This document shows, piece by piece, positions 51,589-59,566 of a stretch of 64,000 nt of DNA. The translations under genes were made by a program, and so were the position numbers. The stretch covers positions 124,001 to 188,000 of the forward strand of contig NZ_JACIDR010000002.1 of assembly GCF_014196425.1 (NCBI RefSeq). The letters run 5' to 3'. This stretch comes from Hansschlegelia beijingensis. GTDB lineage: Bacteria; Pseudomonadota; Alphaproteobacteria; Rhizobiales; Methylopilaceae. A model generated the notes under the pieces. That model had not been told where the DNA came from. It searched no databases and saw only the letters and a list, made by a program, of their open reading frames with translations. Numbering within the stretch: position 1 is the stretch's first letter; every line of letters begins with the position of its first letter.

Positions 51589-51813
51589 ATGCCTACGACC
51601 GTCAAAGCCAAGCTCGCGAAGATCGAGAGACATATCGACGAACGGGTCGCCCTGTTGGATCAGGAGGTTGACGCCGCCGCCGCCGCTCAGCGGGCGGGCT
51701 CCAACGGGGCGGTCCATCTTCGCCGCGCGCTAGTCTTACAAGCGACAATCAACTCGCTTCACGATGAAGCTGGCGCGCTGCGACGGTTGATGCCTAAGAC
51801 CGACCTTAGGTAG
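51589..51813 (+). CDS. small coiled-coil protein, paralogue 2
   Basis: A 74-residue protein, paralogue of 50701-50922: VKAKLAKIERHIDERVALLDQEV and HLRRALVLQATINSLHDEAGALRRL match it position by position. It is close to the defence cargo. Role unknown. Confidence 0.7.
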   Translation: MPTTVKAKLAKIERHIDERVALLDQEVDAAAAAQRAGSNGAVHLRRALVLQATINSLHDEAGALRRLMPKTDLR

Positions 51814-51972
51814 CAGGCGCACCAAGGACCGCACAGGCGTTCCGGACGCGGGCAGATGCAACATAGATGATGGTATGCGGCCGATTGAGAGCCGGGAGCG
51901 TTCACCGTATGTTCTCGGGCAAGATCGGCACTGGTTCGGTGCCTCCGCACGTATTAAGAAGGGACGTCGCCC

Positions 51973-52581
51973 ATGGGCACGACAGCGTCAGTCGGCAGCG
52001 CACGTGGGGCGGGTGCTACCAAGATGGTCAAGCCTGGGTTCAGCTTCGCCCGACTCGTTCTTGTGGCGTCCAGTTTGAGCCCGTTGTTCGTTTTGTGGGC
52101 CCTGCGAGGGACGCCGAGCGTCAGTGATGCCTACTGGATCCCAGCATGCGCGGCTATGTTTCTGCTGCCAAACGCCTTTCTTTGGGTGCTTGTCAAGCGG
52201 ACTCGGCGGTCGCATAACAATATAACGTTCAAGGTCCATGCTCCAAAAGACCAGCGGGAGCATCTGCTGGTTTATCTTTTTGCTATGCTCATACCTCTAT
52301 ACGACGCGAACATGGGATTTGGGCGCGATTTGGCGGCCGTGTCCGCGGCTCTCTTATTTATTGTTCTTCTATTCTGGCACTTAAACCTTCATTATATGAA
52401 CCTGTTCTTCGCCATTAAAGGCTATCAAATTTTCACGGTTGACGTTGCGGTGGACGGCGGCGACTCGCCAAACTTTGCCACATATGCTGTCATCTCAAAG
52501 AGGCGGCGACTTGAGGAAGGAACGACCTTAGTCGGCCTCAGGCTAGGCGGGAACGTCGTTCTGGATACCGCGACGAAATGA
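51973..52581 (+). CDS. kwaA: KwaA-like membrane protein (Kiwa defence system)
   Basis: A 202-residue membrane protein with four helices (about 25-46, 53-75, 96-116, 120-147) and a cytosolic C-terminal domain: LFFAIKGYQIFTVDVAVDGG, YAVISKRRRLEEGTTLVGLRLGGNVVL. Four helices plus a G-Y-x-x-(F/Y)-x-V...I-S-K-R tail is the KwaA pattern. In Kiwa, KwaA senses phage at the membrane and works with KwaB. AAGGGA precedes the start at 51973; M18 is an alternative. The gene overlaps kwaB by four bases. G+C is clearly below that of the phage structural genes. Confidence 0.78.
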   Translation: MGTTASVGSARGAGATKMVKPGFSFARLVLVASSLSPLFVLWALRGTPSVSDAYWIPACAAMFLLPNAFLWVLVKRTRRSHNNITFKVHAPKDQREHLLVYLFAMLIPLYDANMGFGRDLAAVSAALLFIVLLFWHLNLHYMNLFFAIKGYQIFTVDVAVDGGDSPNFATYAVISKRRRLEEGTTLVGLRLGGNVVLDTATK

Positions 52582-53486
52582 TTGAACAAGAGTTTGACTC
52601 ATCATCCATCAAGTCATTCCAGCTCGGCGTTAGTTTGTTTTCAGGTGAACGGTATTGGATCCCGACTGACACATCGGTTGACCCAACGTTCATGGACATG
52701 CTCTCGCGTACGATCGGAAGCATCAATGTGCGCTCAGGCGACTGGGAGGAGTTTTCTCTATCGCAGGAGTATGGTCGCACCGAGCGCGTCTTCACGCCTC
52801 TCTCGGACGAGATCTTCAAAAACCTCTCGGATATGTACCAAGCTGAGACATATCCGGACATGTCCAACCTCCTTGAGAACATTAACGAGGTCGATTACTA
52901 TTTCGTCGTATTTCACGACGGGAGGGATAGGAAATTCATCGGCGTTAGGCGTGCGGCGCAGCTGAAGAGCATCTTGGCAGCGCGCCACCGAATCATGCAG
53001 CTGATCGACAACACAATGTACTTGATAGAGAACCCTGTCTTTCGACTCGATAAGGACTTCGATGGACTGATAGGAGAGGGGCACATCTATTTCTCGAACT
53101 TCCAAAATATGGAGTATATAGCGAAGATCACGAACAAGGTGGCAAAGGCTGCCCAACAGCGCATTCCCGTGATTGCCGATAATGTGACATTCCTCGACTT
53201 TTCAGGCTTCGAGAACGACATTGAGAACCACCCTCGGACCGCTCGTCTTCTTGTTGCAATAAGCAAAAGACCGAACCTGGACAAGTATGATCGGGAGGAA
53301 ATCCTCCGGCAGGCCGCAGCGCAAGGAGTCGCTTTCGTAAACCATGGCAGCCCCCGACTAAAATGTCGCGCGGCTGATAAGCACAAGCTTCTTGAGGTGT
53401 TAGACGATAGACGCTGGATCTCGAGAAACGCGACCGATGGGCCCGTTCCTTACAGAGCACCAAGCCGCCAGAAGGCCAGAATCTAG
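52578..53486 (+). CDS. kwaB: KwaB-like DUF4868 protein (Kiwa defence system)
   Basis: A 302-residue soluble protein. Its middle part, NPVFRLDKDFDGLIGEGHIYFSN followed by FQNMEYI, is the characteristic DUF4868/KwaB segment, and the C-terminus (LLVAISKRPNLDKYDREEILRQAAAQG) fits the same family. Length is close to the usual 310-320. KwaB binds DNA and acts with KwaA against phages. Sampled sequence is about 50% G+C against about two-thirds in neighbours, with AT-rich codons (AGT, TTT, TCA), a sign of transfer. The pair forms one transcription unit. Confidence 0.78.
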   Translation: MIEQEFDSSSIKSFQLGVSLFSGERYWIPTDTSVDPTFMDMLSRTIGSINVRSGDWEEFSLSQEYGRTERVFTPLSDEIFKNLSDMYQAETYPDMSNLLENINEVDYYFVVFHDGRDRKFIGVRRAAQLKSILAARHRIMQLIDNTMYLIENPVFRLDKDFDGLIGEGHIYFSNFQNMEYIAKITNKVAKAAQQRIPVIADNVTFLDFSGFENDIENHPRTARLLVAISKRPNLDKYDREEILRQAAAQGVAFVNHGSPRLKCRAADKHKLLEVLDDRRWISRNATDGPVPYRAPSRQKARI

Positions 53487-53802
53487 GCAAGTTGGAGGGT
53501 CTTTGGACTTATCGCACTCAGGACCTGCGGCATGAACACCACGGCGATTCCCTCCGCGCCAACTTACTTCGGATGTTTGGCCTCTCTGTCACTGATTCCG
53601 ACCGCCGTCGCTTCTCATGGCGAGGATCTCGCCTTCGATCTCGTCGCTTGTGGCGTAGGATGAGGACGACGTTGGGCTCTGACATGAGCCGGACTTTGGT
53701 GGACCGGAGCGGTCGAGCGCTTCAGAACCTTGGTGCGCTTGCCACCTAAGGCCGCGACCGACTGGCTTAACCGGACGCCGCCTTCACGACCTGATCGTCA
53801 CC

Positions 53803-53824
53803 AGCCGCCTCCCGGCGGCTTTTT
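53803..53824 (+). terminator. rho-independent terminator after the kwaAB region
   Basis: AGCCGCC (53803-53809) pairs with GGCGGCT (53814-53820), T-run to 53824. Confidence 0.78.
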
Positions 53825-53966
53825 CATTGCCCGGAGAAGCGACCGTAACCTCTGCTCGGGCGGCCCGACGCCGGGTTGGAGCTCGGCGCCGGGCCTAACC
53901 GCGCCAACCTTGCGATCCCCGCGCGGCTCCTGAATCCATCGCGCCACCAGCAACCAGCGTCAACCC

Positions 53967-53988
53967 GCCCGCCTCGAGCGGGCTTTTT
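53967..53988 (+). terminator. rho-independent terminator before the endolysin gene
   Basis: GCCCGC (53967-53972) pairs with GCGGGC (53978-53983), loop CTCGA, followed by five T. Confidence 0.78.
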
Positions 53989-54007
53989 CATGCCCGGAGA
54001 ATGACCC

Positions 54008-54709
54008 ATGACCGTGCTGGACATCCAGCGGCGCCTGAAGGCGCTCGGCCACGACCTCGGTAAGAGCGGAGCGGCGAAGGACGGCGTTGACGGCGACTTC
54101 GGCGGAAAGAGCCAGGCGGCGTTGTCGCTCAAGCCCACGACCGGCGCGCCGAAGCCCCTGCCGACCGCCGGCGTCTCGGCCGTTCCGGCCGCTTGGATGC
54201 CGGCCGCCAAGGTGGACCGCATCATCGTCCATTGGACGGCGGGTGGTCATAAGGCGAGCGCGCTCGACACGGAGCACTATCACCTCTTGATCGAGGCTGA
54301 CGGCGGCATCGTGCGGGGCAAGCCGTCGATCGACCTGAACGACCGCGGCGGCGTGAAGGCCGGTTACGCCGCGCACACGCTGAACTGCAACACCGGATCG
54401 ATCGGCGTCTCGCTCTGCTGCATGGCGGGCGCCGTCGAGAGCCCGTTCAAGGCCGGCTCAGCTCCGATGACGCGCGAGCAGTGGGATGAGCTCCCGCACG
54501 TCCTCGCCGCGCTTTGCCGGCGCTACGGCATCCCCGTGACGCCGAAGACCGTGCTGTCTCACGCCGAGGTTCAGGGGACGCTCGGGATCAAGCAGAAGGG
54601 CAAGTGGGACATCGCCCGTCTCGCGTTTGATCCGTTCGTCGTCGGCGCGCAGGCGGTCGGCGACCTGTTCCGCAAGCGTGCCGCGGCGCTGCTGGAGGCG
54701 GCGGCGTGA
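54008..54709 (+). CDS. endolysin, N-acetylmuramoyl-L-alanine amidase
   Basis: A 233-residue lysis enzyme. Residues 1-40 form a peptidoglycan-binding repeat (VLDIQRRLKALGHDLGK, GVDGDFGGKSQAAL). The amidase-2 domain follows: VDRIIVHWTAGG with the first zinc histidine, EHYHLLIEADG with the second, and VLSHAEVQGT with the third. It cuts the bond between muramic acid and L-alanine. No signal peptide, so release depends on a holin; holin-like genes follow 1 kb on. GCCCGGAGA lies just upstream. Confidence 0.93.
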   Translation: MTVLDIQRRLKALGHDLGKSGAAKDGVDGDFGGKSQAALSLKPTTGAPKPLPTAGVSAVPAAWMPAAKVDRIIVHWTAGGHKASALDTEHYHLLIEADGGIVRGKPSIDLNDRGGVKAGYAAHTLNCNTGSIGVSLCCMAGAVESPFKAGSAPMTREQWDELPHVLAALCRRYGIPVTPKTVLSHAEVQGTLGIKQKGKWDIARLAFDPFVVGAQAVGDLFRKRAAALLEAAA

Positions 54710-54745
54710 GAGGCTTCCATACAAGTGTAGCGTCGATCGTCGAAG

Positions 54746-55174
54746 TCAGTTCGCCGGCGGCTTCGGAGAGTTCATCGTGCTCTCGATCTGATCAAGCAGC
54801 GTACGTAATTGTTCTAGAAGCTCCGGCCCTAACGCTACAGATTGTCGGCCGTCCGGATGCTCGAATTGAAGCACTCCGATACGACCCGATATATCTGTAC
54901 CCGCCATGATGGCAGTAGCTTCCACCACCTCAGATGCCGTTGTTACTGTAGCAGGTCCGTGCTGCAGTGCCAATGAAAGCGAATTGTCGACTGCATACCT
55001 AAGTCGATCCATCAGTTTTTGCGCTTGTGCAATCGAGAGAAAAAGACGCCCCTTTGATTCGTTGTTGATTTCTAGCCCGATTAATACACCGCCCGACTCA
55101 ATGCCAACCTGTTGTTCAAAGGCTGTTACTGGCCAAATTACACTATAATCGCCTTCGTCTTTCTTTCTGGACAT
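54746..55174 (-). CDS. hypothetical moron protein
   Basis: A 142-residue soluble protein, SVIWPVTAFEQQVGIESGGVL, FLSIAQAQKLMDRLRYAV, ending ELLEQLRTLLDQIESTM. Not recognised. It is transcribed against the lysis genes and has lower G+C than they, as expected for a moron expressed from the lysogen. A regulatory or exclusion role is possible but nothing in the sequence shows it. Confidence 0.65.
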   Translation of the reverse strand: MSRKKDEGDYSVIWPVTAFEQQVGIESGGVLIGLEINNESKGRLFLSIAQAQKLMDRLRYAVDNSLSLALQHGPATVTTASEVVEATAIMAGTDISGRIGVLQFEHPDGRQSVALGPELLEQLRTLLDQIESTMNSPKPPAN

Positions 55175-55305
55175 TGCTGCCTCCGAGGTCCCCTGCAGCG
55201 TACTATCATCATTTTATCGCTGTCTACGGCACCAACTGAGCGGCATCGCGTCAAACATTCGCGTCGGCCGGCGGCCGTGCAACCTCCCGTCATCGGAGAC
55301 CTTCC

Positions 55306-55632
55306 ATGAAGACTGCCCTTAGGGCGGCCGCCTTCGGCCTGCTCGCGCTGTCGCTTGCCGGCTGCTCTGTCAGCGACGCGTCCACCACGACCCCCAAGAC
55401 CTTCGACGCGATCTGCGCGAGCGAGCCGGCCGTCTACGCCGCTTACGTCACCGTCGCGTCGACGCGCGGCGCATCGGCCAAGAAGCTCGCGACCGCCGCT
55501 GCGGCTCACAAGGTCGTCTCAGACCTCTGCGCTGCGCCTCCAGCCAATCTCGCTCAGGGCGTCGCTCAGGCGGCGGCCGCTTACGCAACCATCATGGCGG
55601 CTCGTGCTGAAGCCGCCCGGCAGGCAGCATGA
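55306..55632 (+). CDS. phage lipoprotein of the lysis cassette
   Basis: A 108-residue lipoprotein with lipobox LSLAGC (cysteine at residue 20), followed by a helical alanine-rich part (TFDAICASEPAVYAAYVTVAS, AHKVVSDLCAAPP). Such lipoproteins sit between amidase and holin in Rhizobiales phages and may act as outer spanin or holin-timing factor. Overlaps the holin-like gene by four bases. Confidence 0.78.
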   Translation: MKTALRAAAFGLLALSLAGCSVSDASTTTPKTFDAICASEPAVYAAYVTVASTRGASAKKLATAAAAHKVVSDLCAAPPANLAQGVAQAAAAYATIMAARAEAARQAA

Positions 55633-55970
55633 ACATGGCCAACCCGATCACCAAGGAACTCGTCGTCACCGTCGTTCAGGCGGCAGTCGCGGCGCTGCCG
55701 GACGGCGCCAGGCCGGAGGACGTCGCCAAGCGCGTCGTGACCGACCCGGCGATCGCGCCGACCCTCGAGCCGATCTCGCGCATGAAAAGCGAGACGCTGC
55801 AGGGCATCGTCGTCGCGGCCGCCGCGCCGCTCGTCGTGGCGGGCCTGAAGGCCGCCGGCGTCGAGATCGCCGACTCCGACGCGGCGAACATCATCGCCAC
55901 GCTGATCACGCTCGCCGGCGCCGTCTGGGCCTGGTACGGGCGCGAGACCGCGACCCGGCAGTTCGGCTGA
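55629..55970 (+). CDS. holin-like protein
   Basis: A 113-residue protein with two C-terminal membrane helices (about 57-75 and 87-103: GIVVAAAAPLVVAGL, IIATLITLAGAVWAWYG). It resembles Pam3-gp28-type putative holins. It would permeabilise the membrane for the endolysin. Start and stop overlap the neighbours (ATGA and TGATG). Confidence 0.75.
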   Translation: MNMANPITKELVVTVVQAAVAALPDGARPEDVAKRVVTDPAIAPTLEPISRMKSETLQGIVVAAAAPLVVAGLKAAGVEIADSDAANIIATLITLAGAVWAWYGRETATRQFG

Positions 55971-56458
55971 TGCCCGGCTTTATCGGCCGACTCTGGGGGC
56001 ACGCGCTCGACGCGGTGCGCCCCCAGGTCGACGGCGTCAGCGCGAATCGCAAGATCGAATGGTACGCCGCGTTCAACCTGCTCGCCGGCGGCGTCATGTT
56101 CGCGCTGCCGGGCTACACGCTCGCCACCAAGCCGGTCTACGAGCCGCTGGTGCGCGCCGGGTGGACCGACGCGAGCATGGCTGCGCTGTTCACCGGTGTC
56201 GGCACGGCCTGGTGCCTCGCGCTCTACGCGAATGGGCACTGGCGCCGCTCGCCGCTGATCCGATGCGTCGGCGCGCTCGCCGGCACGATCATCTGGGGCC
56301 AGGTCGCGGCCCTGCACGTCGTAAACGGCTGGGCGACCGGCACGCCGAATCTCGGCTCCGTCACCTACGGCCTCCTCGCCGGCTTCTGTCTCGCCGCCTG
56401 CTCGCGGGCCGCCGCCGACTTCTCCATCACAAGGCGGCGCGATGCCCTCCATCCCTGA
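55970..56458 (+). CDS. phage membrane protein, four helices
   Basis: A 162-residue membrane protein: FNLLAGGVMFALPGYTLATK, WTDASMAALFTGVGTAWCLALYANG, VGALAGTIIWGQVAALHVVNG, LGSVTYGLLAGFCLAAC. It belongs to a phage family found beside holins in Rhizobiales phages and may be a holin partner or antiholin. It overlaps the next gene by 17 bases. Confidence 0.72.
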   Translation: MPGFIGRLWGHALDAVRPQVDGVSANRKIEWYAAFNLLAGGVMFALPGYTLATKPVYEPLVRAGWTDASMAALFTGVGTAWCLALYANGHWRRSPLIRCVGALAGTIIWGQVAALHVVNGWATGTPNLGSVTYGLLAGFCLAACSRAAADFSITRRRDALHP

Positions 56459-56672
56459 CATCATCGCCGTCGTGACGCTGTTCGGCGGCATCTTCGGCCT
56501 CTGGTACGGCAACCGCGCCGGGAAGGCTGCGCCGACGCCCGCCCCGGCGCCGCACGACGATGCGAAGCTCGACCGCGTGGTCGAGATGCTGATCGTGCTG
56601 AAGGCCGAGGTGCGCGGCAACACGCGCGCGCTGGATCGCGTCGAAGAGGCAGTCGGAGATCTGCGCCGTTAG
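56442..56672 (+). CDS. small one-helix membrane protein, lysis cassette
   Basis: A 76-residue protein with one N-terminal helix (DIIAVVTLFGGIFGLWYGNRA), a proline-alanine linker and a coiled coil (AKLDRVVEMLIVLKAEVRGNTRALDRVEEAVG). This is the shape of an inner-membrane spanin or holin accessory. It ends the lysis operon. Confidence 0.68.
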   Translation: MPSIPDIIAVVTLFGGIFGLWYGNRAGKAAPTPAPAPHDDAKLDRVVEMLIVLKAEVRGNTRALDRVEEAVGDLRR

Positions 56673-56717
56673 GCTCTCTCTACGGCATCAGCCAAGATCC
56701 AGCAGACGCCATAGTCG

Positions 56718-57091
56718 TTGCGCGATGTAGCGCGCGCTCGGCACCCGAGATGCCCGCTCAAGCTAGTCCGCTCCGAGGCGGCGAGGGAGAGGCTGGCGGC
56801 GGTCATTCAGGGGGCGGAAGCGTCCAGTCCGGACTTGAAGGCCACCACTAAGAGCCCTGAGGCTACGCCTCGGCTTCAAGTTATCCTCAAGAGCGCCAAC
56901 CGCTACGGCCGAACCGTGGCGGTGGTGCTTGTGGACGGGAAGAATGTCGGGACGATCCTGGTCCGGGAGGTCACGCCAAGCCCTGGCCGAAGCTGACGAA
57001 GGCGGATCGTCGGGCGTGGTGCGACGTCCAAGAGACCACTGCGATGCGGCTCTTCCGAGTCGAGCAATTCGTGCTGCCTCAGGATTCGTGA
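56718..57091 (+). pseudogene. thermonuclease (SNase) pseudogene, frameshifted and 5'-truncated
   Basis: In the first frame the text HPRCPLKLVRSEAARERLAAVI and NRYGRTVAVVLVDGKNVGTILVRE is the C-terminal half of a staphylococcal-nuclease-like protein. It then runs off into VTPSPGRS and stops at 56996. The neighbouring frame continues the family text, GHAKPWPKLTKADRRAWCDVQ, to a stop at 57089-57091. One missing base near 56968 explains this. The N-terminal half with the D-G-D and active-site residues is absent, so the nuclease is dead. Confidence 0.8.
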
Positions 57092-57465
57092 CCGAGCGCG
57101 GGATCACGCCCCAGAAGAATTGAGCCGTAGCCGGCAGCGAGATCCGCGAGATAGGCGATGATCTCATCTCGCACCGCGATGAACTCGTCGCGCTGCTCCG
57201 CGGTGAAGATCACGGCGTTCTCATCTCCCATGGCGTCGAATGCTCCACCGCGGGGCGGATTCTTGCCCGGGAAGTCAAAGGAAATGAAGCCGTTGCCGCC
57301 TTTGATAATGTCTCGGAACTCCACCGCGGTGACGGCCCTCGCGACGATTACGCGATCGCCCTGGAGACCTTGCTGCAGAAAACTCCCGAGCCCGCCGAAC
57401 TTCTCGATCTTGATCAGGCGACCGTCGAACGAAAGGGCCGCGTTCTTCCCTCGGGCGACTCCCAT
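57079..57465 (-). CDS. DUF4429-like (PH-like) protein
   Basis: A 128-residue protein, KNAALSFDGRLIKIEKFGG, VIVARAVTAVEFRDIIKGGNGFISFDFPG, ENAVIFTAEQRDEFIAVRDEI. The order of strands and terminal helix fits the DUF4429 / short PH-like domain. Such proteins are common on mobile elements; the ligand is unknown. It faces the thermonuclease relic and is followed upstream by a lipoprotein gene in the same orientation. Confidence 0.7.
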   Translation of the reverse strand: MGVARGKNAALSFDGRLIKIEKFGGLGSFLQQGLQGDRVIVARAVTAVEFRDIIKGGNGFISFDFPGKNPPRGGAFDAMGDENAVIFTAEQRDEFIAVRDEIIAYLADLAAGYGSILLGRDPALGHES

Positions 57466-57466
57466 A

Positions 57467-57841
57467 TCAGGACGTCCTCGCCGACTTTCCGGATGGCGCA
57501 GGCGTCGGCCCCGCTGAGCAGCGCTTGATCATCGACGCCTTGCGTACGGCTTCCTGCTCACCCTTCAGACGTCCGATTTCCGGGGCGATGTTGTCGCCGC
57601 TGAGCGACGAGACCGGAAGGCCGATCAGGAGCACGCCGACCGTGTCGTTCGTGCGTGCCTTCTCCTGCTGAACCGAAGCGGTCGCGAGCGCGGAATTGAG
57701 GCGCAGGCTCTCATCGGCAAGCTGGCCGCACGTGTAGCCCTGGTAGCTGACTTCGCTGATGTATGACGGCGCGATGCTGTCCGGCGACTTGGCGCACGCC
57801 GCCGTTGCGAGCCCTGCGGCCGCGATCAAGATCAAACGCAT
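57467..57841 (-). CDS. lipoprotein, phage-associated
   Basis: A 124-residue lipoprotein with lipobox TAAC (cysteine at residue 16), then PDSIAPSYISEVSYQGYTCGQLADESLRL and LKGEQEAVRKASMIKRC. This family of small lipoproteins with a Y-x-x-x-x-C-x-Q-L motif is widespread in Rhizobiales and Rhodobacterales genomes and prophages. A role in superinfection exclusion has not been shown to my knowledge. One base separates it from the DUF4429-like gene. Confidence 0.75.
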   Translation of the reverse strand: MRLILIAAAGLATAACAKSPDSIAPSYISEVSYQGYTCGQLADESLRLNSALATASVQQEKARTNDTVGVLLIGLPVSSLSGDNIAPEIGRLKGEQEAVRKASMIKRCSAGPTPAPSGKSARTS

Positions 57842-57964
57842 GGTTTCCCCCGAAACTGGCCGAAGTGCCCCCGGCCTGTTGCGACCTTAACGGGCGACTA
57901 TCGCCGTCCGCAATCAGATGTTCGCGCTCCACTGCATTTTAAGGTCTGCGCGGGAGGCTCAGGC

Positions 57965-58912
57965 ATGGCCAAGCCGCCTCGCCCTCCCCGACACCGACCG
58001 ATCAAGCGCGCTGCCCGGCCGCAAACCGAGGCCGTCGTCAGCCGGCCGCTGATCGTCCGCCGCGATCCCCGCCAAGCAGAGCTCTTCCGGACCGAGTTCA
58101 TCCTGCCCTGCAAGCCGACGCTGCGGCTGAAGGCGCCGAGCGACCGCCGGTGGCAGTTCGAGATCAAGCACGACGGCTACCGCGCGCAGTGCCACGTAAA
58201 CGGCGGCCAGATCCGGATCTTCACGAAGAACGGCTTCGACTGGGCGGCGCGGATGCCGGCGATCGTCGCCTCGCTCGAGCAGCTTCCTGTCTCTTCCGCC
58301 GTGATCGACGGCGAAGCCGTGATGGAAGGCCAGGACGGAATCACGGACTTCTTCGCCCTGCACGCGGCATTGGCGAACAAGAGCGCTCCGCGCGCCTTCC
58401 TCTACGCGTTCGACCTCCTGCACCTGAACGGAGATGACCTGCGCGACCTGCCGCTCGACGAGCGCCGCCTGCTGCTGGAGGACATACTCAATCACCAGCC
58501 GCCGGCGCTGCGGTTCAGCGAGCATGTGCTGGGCGACGGACCTGCCGTGTACCGAGCCGCGTGGGAGCTCGGGCTGGAGGGGATCGTCGCCAAGGTGCGG
58601 GAGGCGCCTTACCGCTCCGGACCGAGCACGACCTGGCTCAAGATCAAATGCACGCAGACCGGGACGTTCGTCGTGACCGGCTACGACCCCGACGGGCGGA
58701 GCGGCGTCCGATCGCTCGAGCTCGCCGAGCAGAAGGGCAAGGATCTCATCCCGGCCGGCTCGGTGGGCTCGGGCTTGACGATGGCCCTCAGCCGGCAGCT
58801 GCGATGCCGGCTACACGCCGGCATGCGCGTTGCGGTCGAGGTTGAGTTCCGCGGGCGTACGCCAAGCGGCGGGCTCCGGCACCCGGCCCTGAAGGGCGCG
58901 CCGGAGCACTGA
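57965..58912 (+). CDS. ATP-dependent DNA ligase (LigD ligase domain type)
   Basis: A 315-residue ligase. Motif I with the adenylated lysine is E-I-K-H-D-G-Y-R (K68). Further motifs: RIFTKNGFDW (III region), AVIDGEAV (IIIa), LEGIVAKVREAPYRSG (IV) and WLKIKC (V), then an OB-fold (GTFVVTGYDPDG, VAVEVEFRGRTPSGGLRHP). It seals nicks. Its basic N-terminus (PPRPPRHRPIKRAARP) may bind DNA. Standing alone without Ku, it more likely serves phage DNA than end joining. Confidence 0.88.
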   Translation: MAKPPRPPRHRPIKRAARPQTEAVVSRPLIVRRDPRQAELFRTEFILPCKPTLRLKAPSDRRWQFEIKHDGYRAQCHVNGGQIRIFTKNGFDWAARMPAIVASLEQLPVSSAVIDGEAVMEGQDGITDFFALHAALANKSAPRAFLYAFDLLHLNGDDLRDLPLDERRLLLEDILNHQPPALRFSEHVLGDGPAVYRAAWELGLEGIVAKVREAPYRSGPSTTWLKIKCTQTGTFVVTGYDPDGRSGVRSLELAEQKGKDLIPAGSVGSGLTMALSRQLRCRLHAGMRVAVEVEFRGRTPSGGLRHPALKGAPEH

Positions 58913-59041
58913 GGGAGGAGGCTCCCCCCCAATTGTATCGATCAGAGAACGAGAGCTGTAAGGTAAAATACTTATCAACTTTGTGTGAATTGAACAGGCC
59001 CCGCGGAGACAGAGTAGATAGCCGCTCTGTGAGGGGTCGCA

Positions 59042-59566
59042 ATGATGTCATTCGATAACATAAAGCACCTTTTAGGCGTTATATGCCTAGCGGCAGTCAG
59101 TTTCGCCTTAAGTGGCTGCACGCCGCTTATAGCCGAGTACAACCTTGAAGCCTATAAGAACGCTACATCGTTGAAGGCTGAGACCGACAATCTGGTGAAG
59201 CTCTCCGGTACAAGTTACTCCAAACATGCCGCAGAGATAAAATCGCTTTCGACGAAGATAGATGCCGCATACGAGTTTTCGGCTGGCGTACCAAAGAACC
59301 AAGCAAGTACAACATTGTGGAAGGAGATGAGGAACCCCGAGGGGGGCCTTTGGGGCGCATTTGTCCCTTACTGGAAATCCCGCGGAAAGTTGCCGCAGTT
59401 TGCCGTAGACCATAACCGAAAGATTATTGCAGCCTATTATGATCTTATCATTTGTGTTGAGGCGAATAAGCAGAAGACAGCCTCGTGCACGGGCAGCAAA
59501 TCTCCTTCACCAGAGAGAAGCGCAGAGACAATCTCAACTCCGAAAAAGGGAAAATCTGGTGGCTAA
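59042..59566 (+). CDS. lipoprotein, low-G+C cargo
   Basis: A 174-residue lipoprotein with lipobox LSGC (cysteine near residue 26), then an alpha-helical part (YNLEAYKNATSLKAETDNLVKL) and WGAFVPYWKSRGKLPQFAVDH. Sampled sequence is about 46% G+C, far below its surroundings. It overlaps the next gene by eight bases. AT-rich DNA upstream (58950-58990) would hold its own promoter. No family recognised. With its partner it looks like transferred cargo. Confidence 0.7.
   Translation: MMSFDNIKHLLGVICLAAVSFALSGCTPLIAEYNLEAYKNATSLKAETDNLVKLSGTSYSKHAAEIKSLSTKIDAAYEFSAGVPKNQASTTLWKEMRNPEGGLWGAFVPYWKSRGKLPQFAVDHNRKIIAAYYDLIICVEANKQKTASCTGSKSPSPERSAETISTPKKGKSGG

Larger units (their letters stand above)
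53487..54007. other. 521-base region with two terminators and a probable gene relic
   Basis: Two rho-independent terminators lie here: AGCCGCC/GGCGGCT at 53803-53820 and GCCCGC/GCGGGC at 53967-53983, each followed by CTTTTTCA and by GCCCGGAGA (53829-53837; 53992-54000). The second leads to the endolysin start at 54008. The first leads to no gene, so a gene once between them has probably been lost. An open frame at 53532-53663 (MNTTAIPSAPTYFGCLASLS) is too short and unsupported to call. Confidence 0.55.

Noticed and set aside
53492-53749. 85-codon open frame after the Kiwa-like pair
   Set aside because: Arginine- and serine-rich with no ribosome-binding site; a second, shorter frame competes. 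Treated as non-coding relic.
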